DNA of 5,652 nucleotides from Alphaproteobacteria bacterium (GTDB lineage Bacteria; Pseudomonadota; Alphaproteobacteria; Rhizobiales; Xanthobacteraceae), in the NCBI GenBank assembly GCA_005883445.1, contig VAZL01000322.1, positions 1 through 5,652 of the forward strand, read 5' to 3'. The notes under the pieces were generated by a model. It was not told the DNA's origin and searched no databases. It saw only the letters and a list, made by a program, of their open reading frames with translations. Both the position numbers and the translations under genes were made by a program. This document shows positions 4,325 to 5,652 of this stretch, piece by piece; the first letter of the stretch is position 1; each line of letters starts with the position of its first letter.

Positions 4325-5652
4325 TCACTCCGCCGCTTCCGTACGCGGCTTGCGCTTGGCGTCGCGGCGGGAGAGCACCGGCGCCAGGAACCGCCCGGTG
4401 TAGCTGCGCTTCGCCTTGACGATGTCCTCGGGCGTGCCGGCCGCCACGATCTCGCCGCCGCCGTCGCCGCCCTCGGGGCCAAGGTCGATGATCCAATCGG
4501 CGGTCTTGATCACTTCGAGATTGTGCTCGATCACGACCACGGTGTTGCCCTGCTCGACCAGCTCGTGCAGCACGTCGAGCAGCTTCTTGACGTCGTGGAA
4601 ATGCAGCCCCGTGGTGGGCTCGTCGAGGATATAAAGCGTGCGGCCGGTGGCGCGCTTGGACAGTTCCTTGGCGAGCTTGACTCGCTGCGCCTCGCCGCCG
4701 GAGAGCGTGGTCGCCTGCTGGCCGACGTGGATGTAGTCGAGGCCGACGCGGTGCAGAAGCTCGAGGACGTTGCGCACGCGCGGCACCGCCTTGAAGAACT
4801 CCAGCGCCTCCTCGACCGTCATGTCGAGCACGTCGGCGATCGATTTGCCCTTAAACAGAACCTCGAGCGTCTCGCGGTTGTAGCGCTTGCCCTTGCAGAT
4901 GTCGCAGGTGACGTAGACGTCGGGCAGGAAGTGCATCTCGATCTTGATGACGCCGTCGCCCTGGCAGGCCTCGCAGCGTCCGCCCTTGACGTTGAAGGAG
5001 AAGCGGCCGGGCTCGTAGCCGCGCGCCTTGGCCTCGGGAAGCCCTGCGAACCATTCGCGGATCGGGGATGCGGTCGTGCGGGGCAGGGGCCTCGGAGGCG
5101 CCGTTGAGCTTGCGCGCGATCGCCTTGTAGAGGGTATCGACCAACAGCGTCGACTTGCCGCCGCCGGACACGCCGGTGACGCAGGTGAAGAGGCCGAGCG
5201 GGATTTCGGCGCTGACGCTCTTGAGATTGTTGCCGCGCGCGTTGACCAGCGTAAGCGTGCGGCGGGCGTTCCTCGGCCGACGCTGCGGTATCGCCACCGC
5301 CATCTCGCCCGACAAATATTTGCCCGTGAGCGAGGCTGGCGTCGCGATCAGCTCGTCGACCGTGCCCTGCGCCACGATGTGGCCGCCGTGGATGCCGGCG
5401 CCGGGGCCGATGTCGAGCACGTGGTCGGCGGTGCGGATGGCGTCCTCGTCGTGCTCCACCACGATCACGGTATTGCCGAGATCGCGCAGCCGTTTGAGCG
5501 TCTCGAGCAGCCGCGCGTTGTCGCGCTGGTGCAGGCCGATCGAAGGCTCGTCGAGCACGTAGAGCACGCCGGTTAGCCCCGAGCCGATCTGCGACGCAAG
5601 CCGGATGCGTTGGCTCTCGCCGCCCGACAGCGTGCCCGAGGCGCGTGCCAGC
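4325..5652 (-). pseudogene. uvrA: Excinuclease ABC subunit A, C-terminal half, frameshifted by an internal deletion
   Basis: UvrA is the damage-recognition ATPase of nucleotide excision repair; a dimer loads UvrB at lesions. The 5' half lies beyond the window. From 5651 downward one frame gives the first ABC signature and Walker B (LSGGESQRIRLASQIG, VLYVLDEPSIGLHQRDN), then the second Walker A GVSGGGKSTLL and KLNGASEAPAPHDRI. From about 5067 the native sequence continues in another frame: IREWFAGLPEAKARGYEP, the zinc finger CEAC...CDIC (about 4979-4892), TTLSGGEAQRVKLAKELSKR, LYILDEPTTGLHFHD, and TGA at 4327-4325. About 34 residues usually found between HDRI and IREW (including the DQSPIGRTPRSNPATY stretch) are gone, a loss of about 98 nt that changes frame. 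The first frame then runs on as nonsense to a stop at 4851. A product made from this sequence would lack the second signature and Walker B, and so should be inactive. Confidence 0.92.
5066..5068 (-). other. Deletion junction within uvrA
   Basis: On the minus strand the sequence passes from CACGACCGCAT (HDRI) straight to CCCCGATCCGCGAA, the expected end of a FTPIREW coding stretch. One C is assignable to either side, so the breakpoint lies at 5066/5067 or 5067/5068. Four bases replace the usual 102 between the two ATC codons, by comparison with conserved UvrA protein sequence. Confidence 0.8.

Noticed and set aside
4307..5576. Long plus-strand open frames (266 and 182 codons) over uvrA
   Set aside because: They are antisense to clear UvrA motifs on the minus strand and have no recognisable domain or ribosome-binding site.

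Overview
The window looks like high-GC alphaproteobacterial chromosome, most likely Hyphomicrobiales (Bradyrhizobium/Rhodopseudomonas/Xanthobacteraceae-like). The basis is the wording of the IlvB, IlvN, IlvC and UvrA proteins, the strong G/C third-position bias, and two palindromic intergenic repeats of a kind common in that order. The genes are housekeeping or ordinary accessory genes. I see no RNA gene, CRISPR array, insertion sequence or phage gene.

Layout. (1) 1-2017, + strand: a branched-chain amino acid block. It holds the C-terminus of acetolactate synthase large subunit (ilvB), a palindromic repeat, the first two thirds of the small subunit (ilvN), and ketol-acid reductoisomerase (ilvC) lacking only its first ~8 codons. 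In a normal genome ilvB and ilvN make the two subunits of acetohydroxyacid synthase, and ilvC makes the next enzyme. (2) 2028-2339, - strand: a small protein of unknown function, convergent with ilvC. (3) 2568-3392, +: an ABC transporter ATPase of the nitrate/sulfonate/taurine type with no permease beside it. (4) 3474-4043, +: an exported YbhB/YbcL (PEBP-like) protein. (5) 4044-4324: an intergenic region filled by a composite palindromic repeat. (6) 4325-5652, - strand: the C-terminal half of UvrA, cut by the window edge and broken by a frameshifting deletion.

The striking feature is structural. A perfect reverse-complement copy of ilvB (1-162) reappears at 824-985 and continues into ilvB sequence from beyond the window, to about 1021. 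It replaces the end of ilvN, the ilvN-ilvC junction and the first ~8 codons of ilvC. The join to ilvN falls in a probable 10-base microhomology, and the product is one uninterrupted 517-codon frame (IlvN N-terminus, antisense ilvB, IlvC). A second lesion, about 98 nt missing from the conserved core of uvrA, lies 4 kb away. Two microhomology-type lesions in conserved genes within 5.6 kb make amplification or assembly chimerism the leading explanation. A genuine template-switch mutation cannot be excluded from sequence alone. I find no convincing new biological system.
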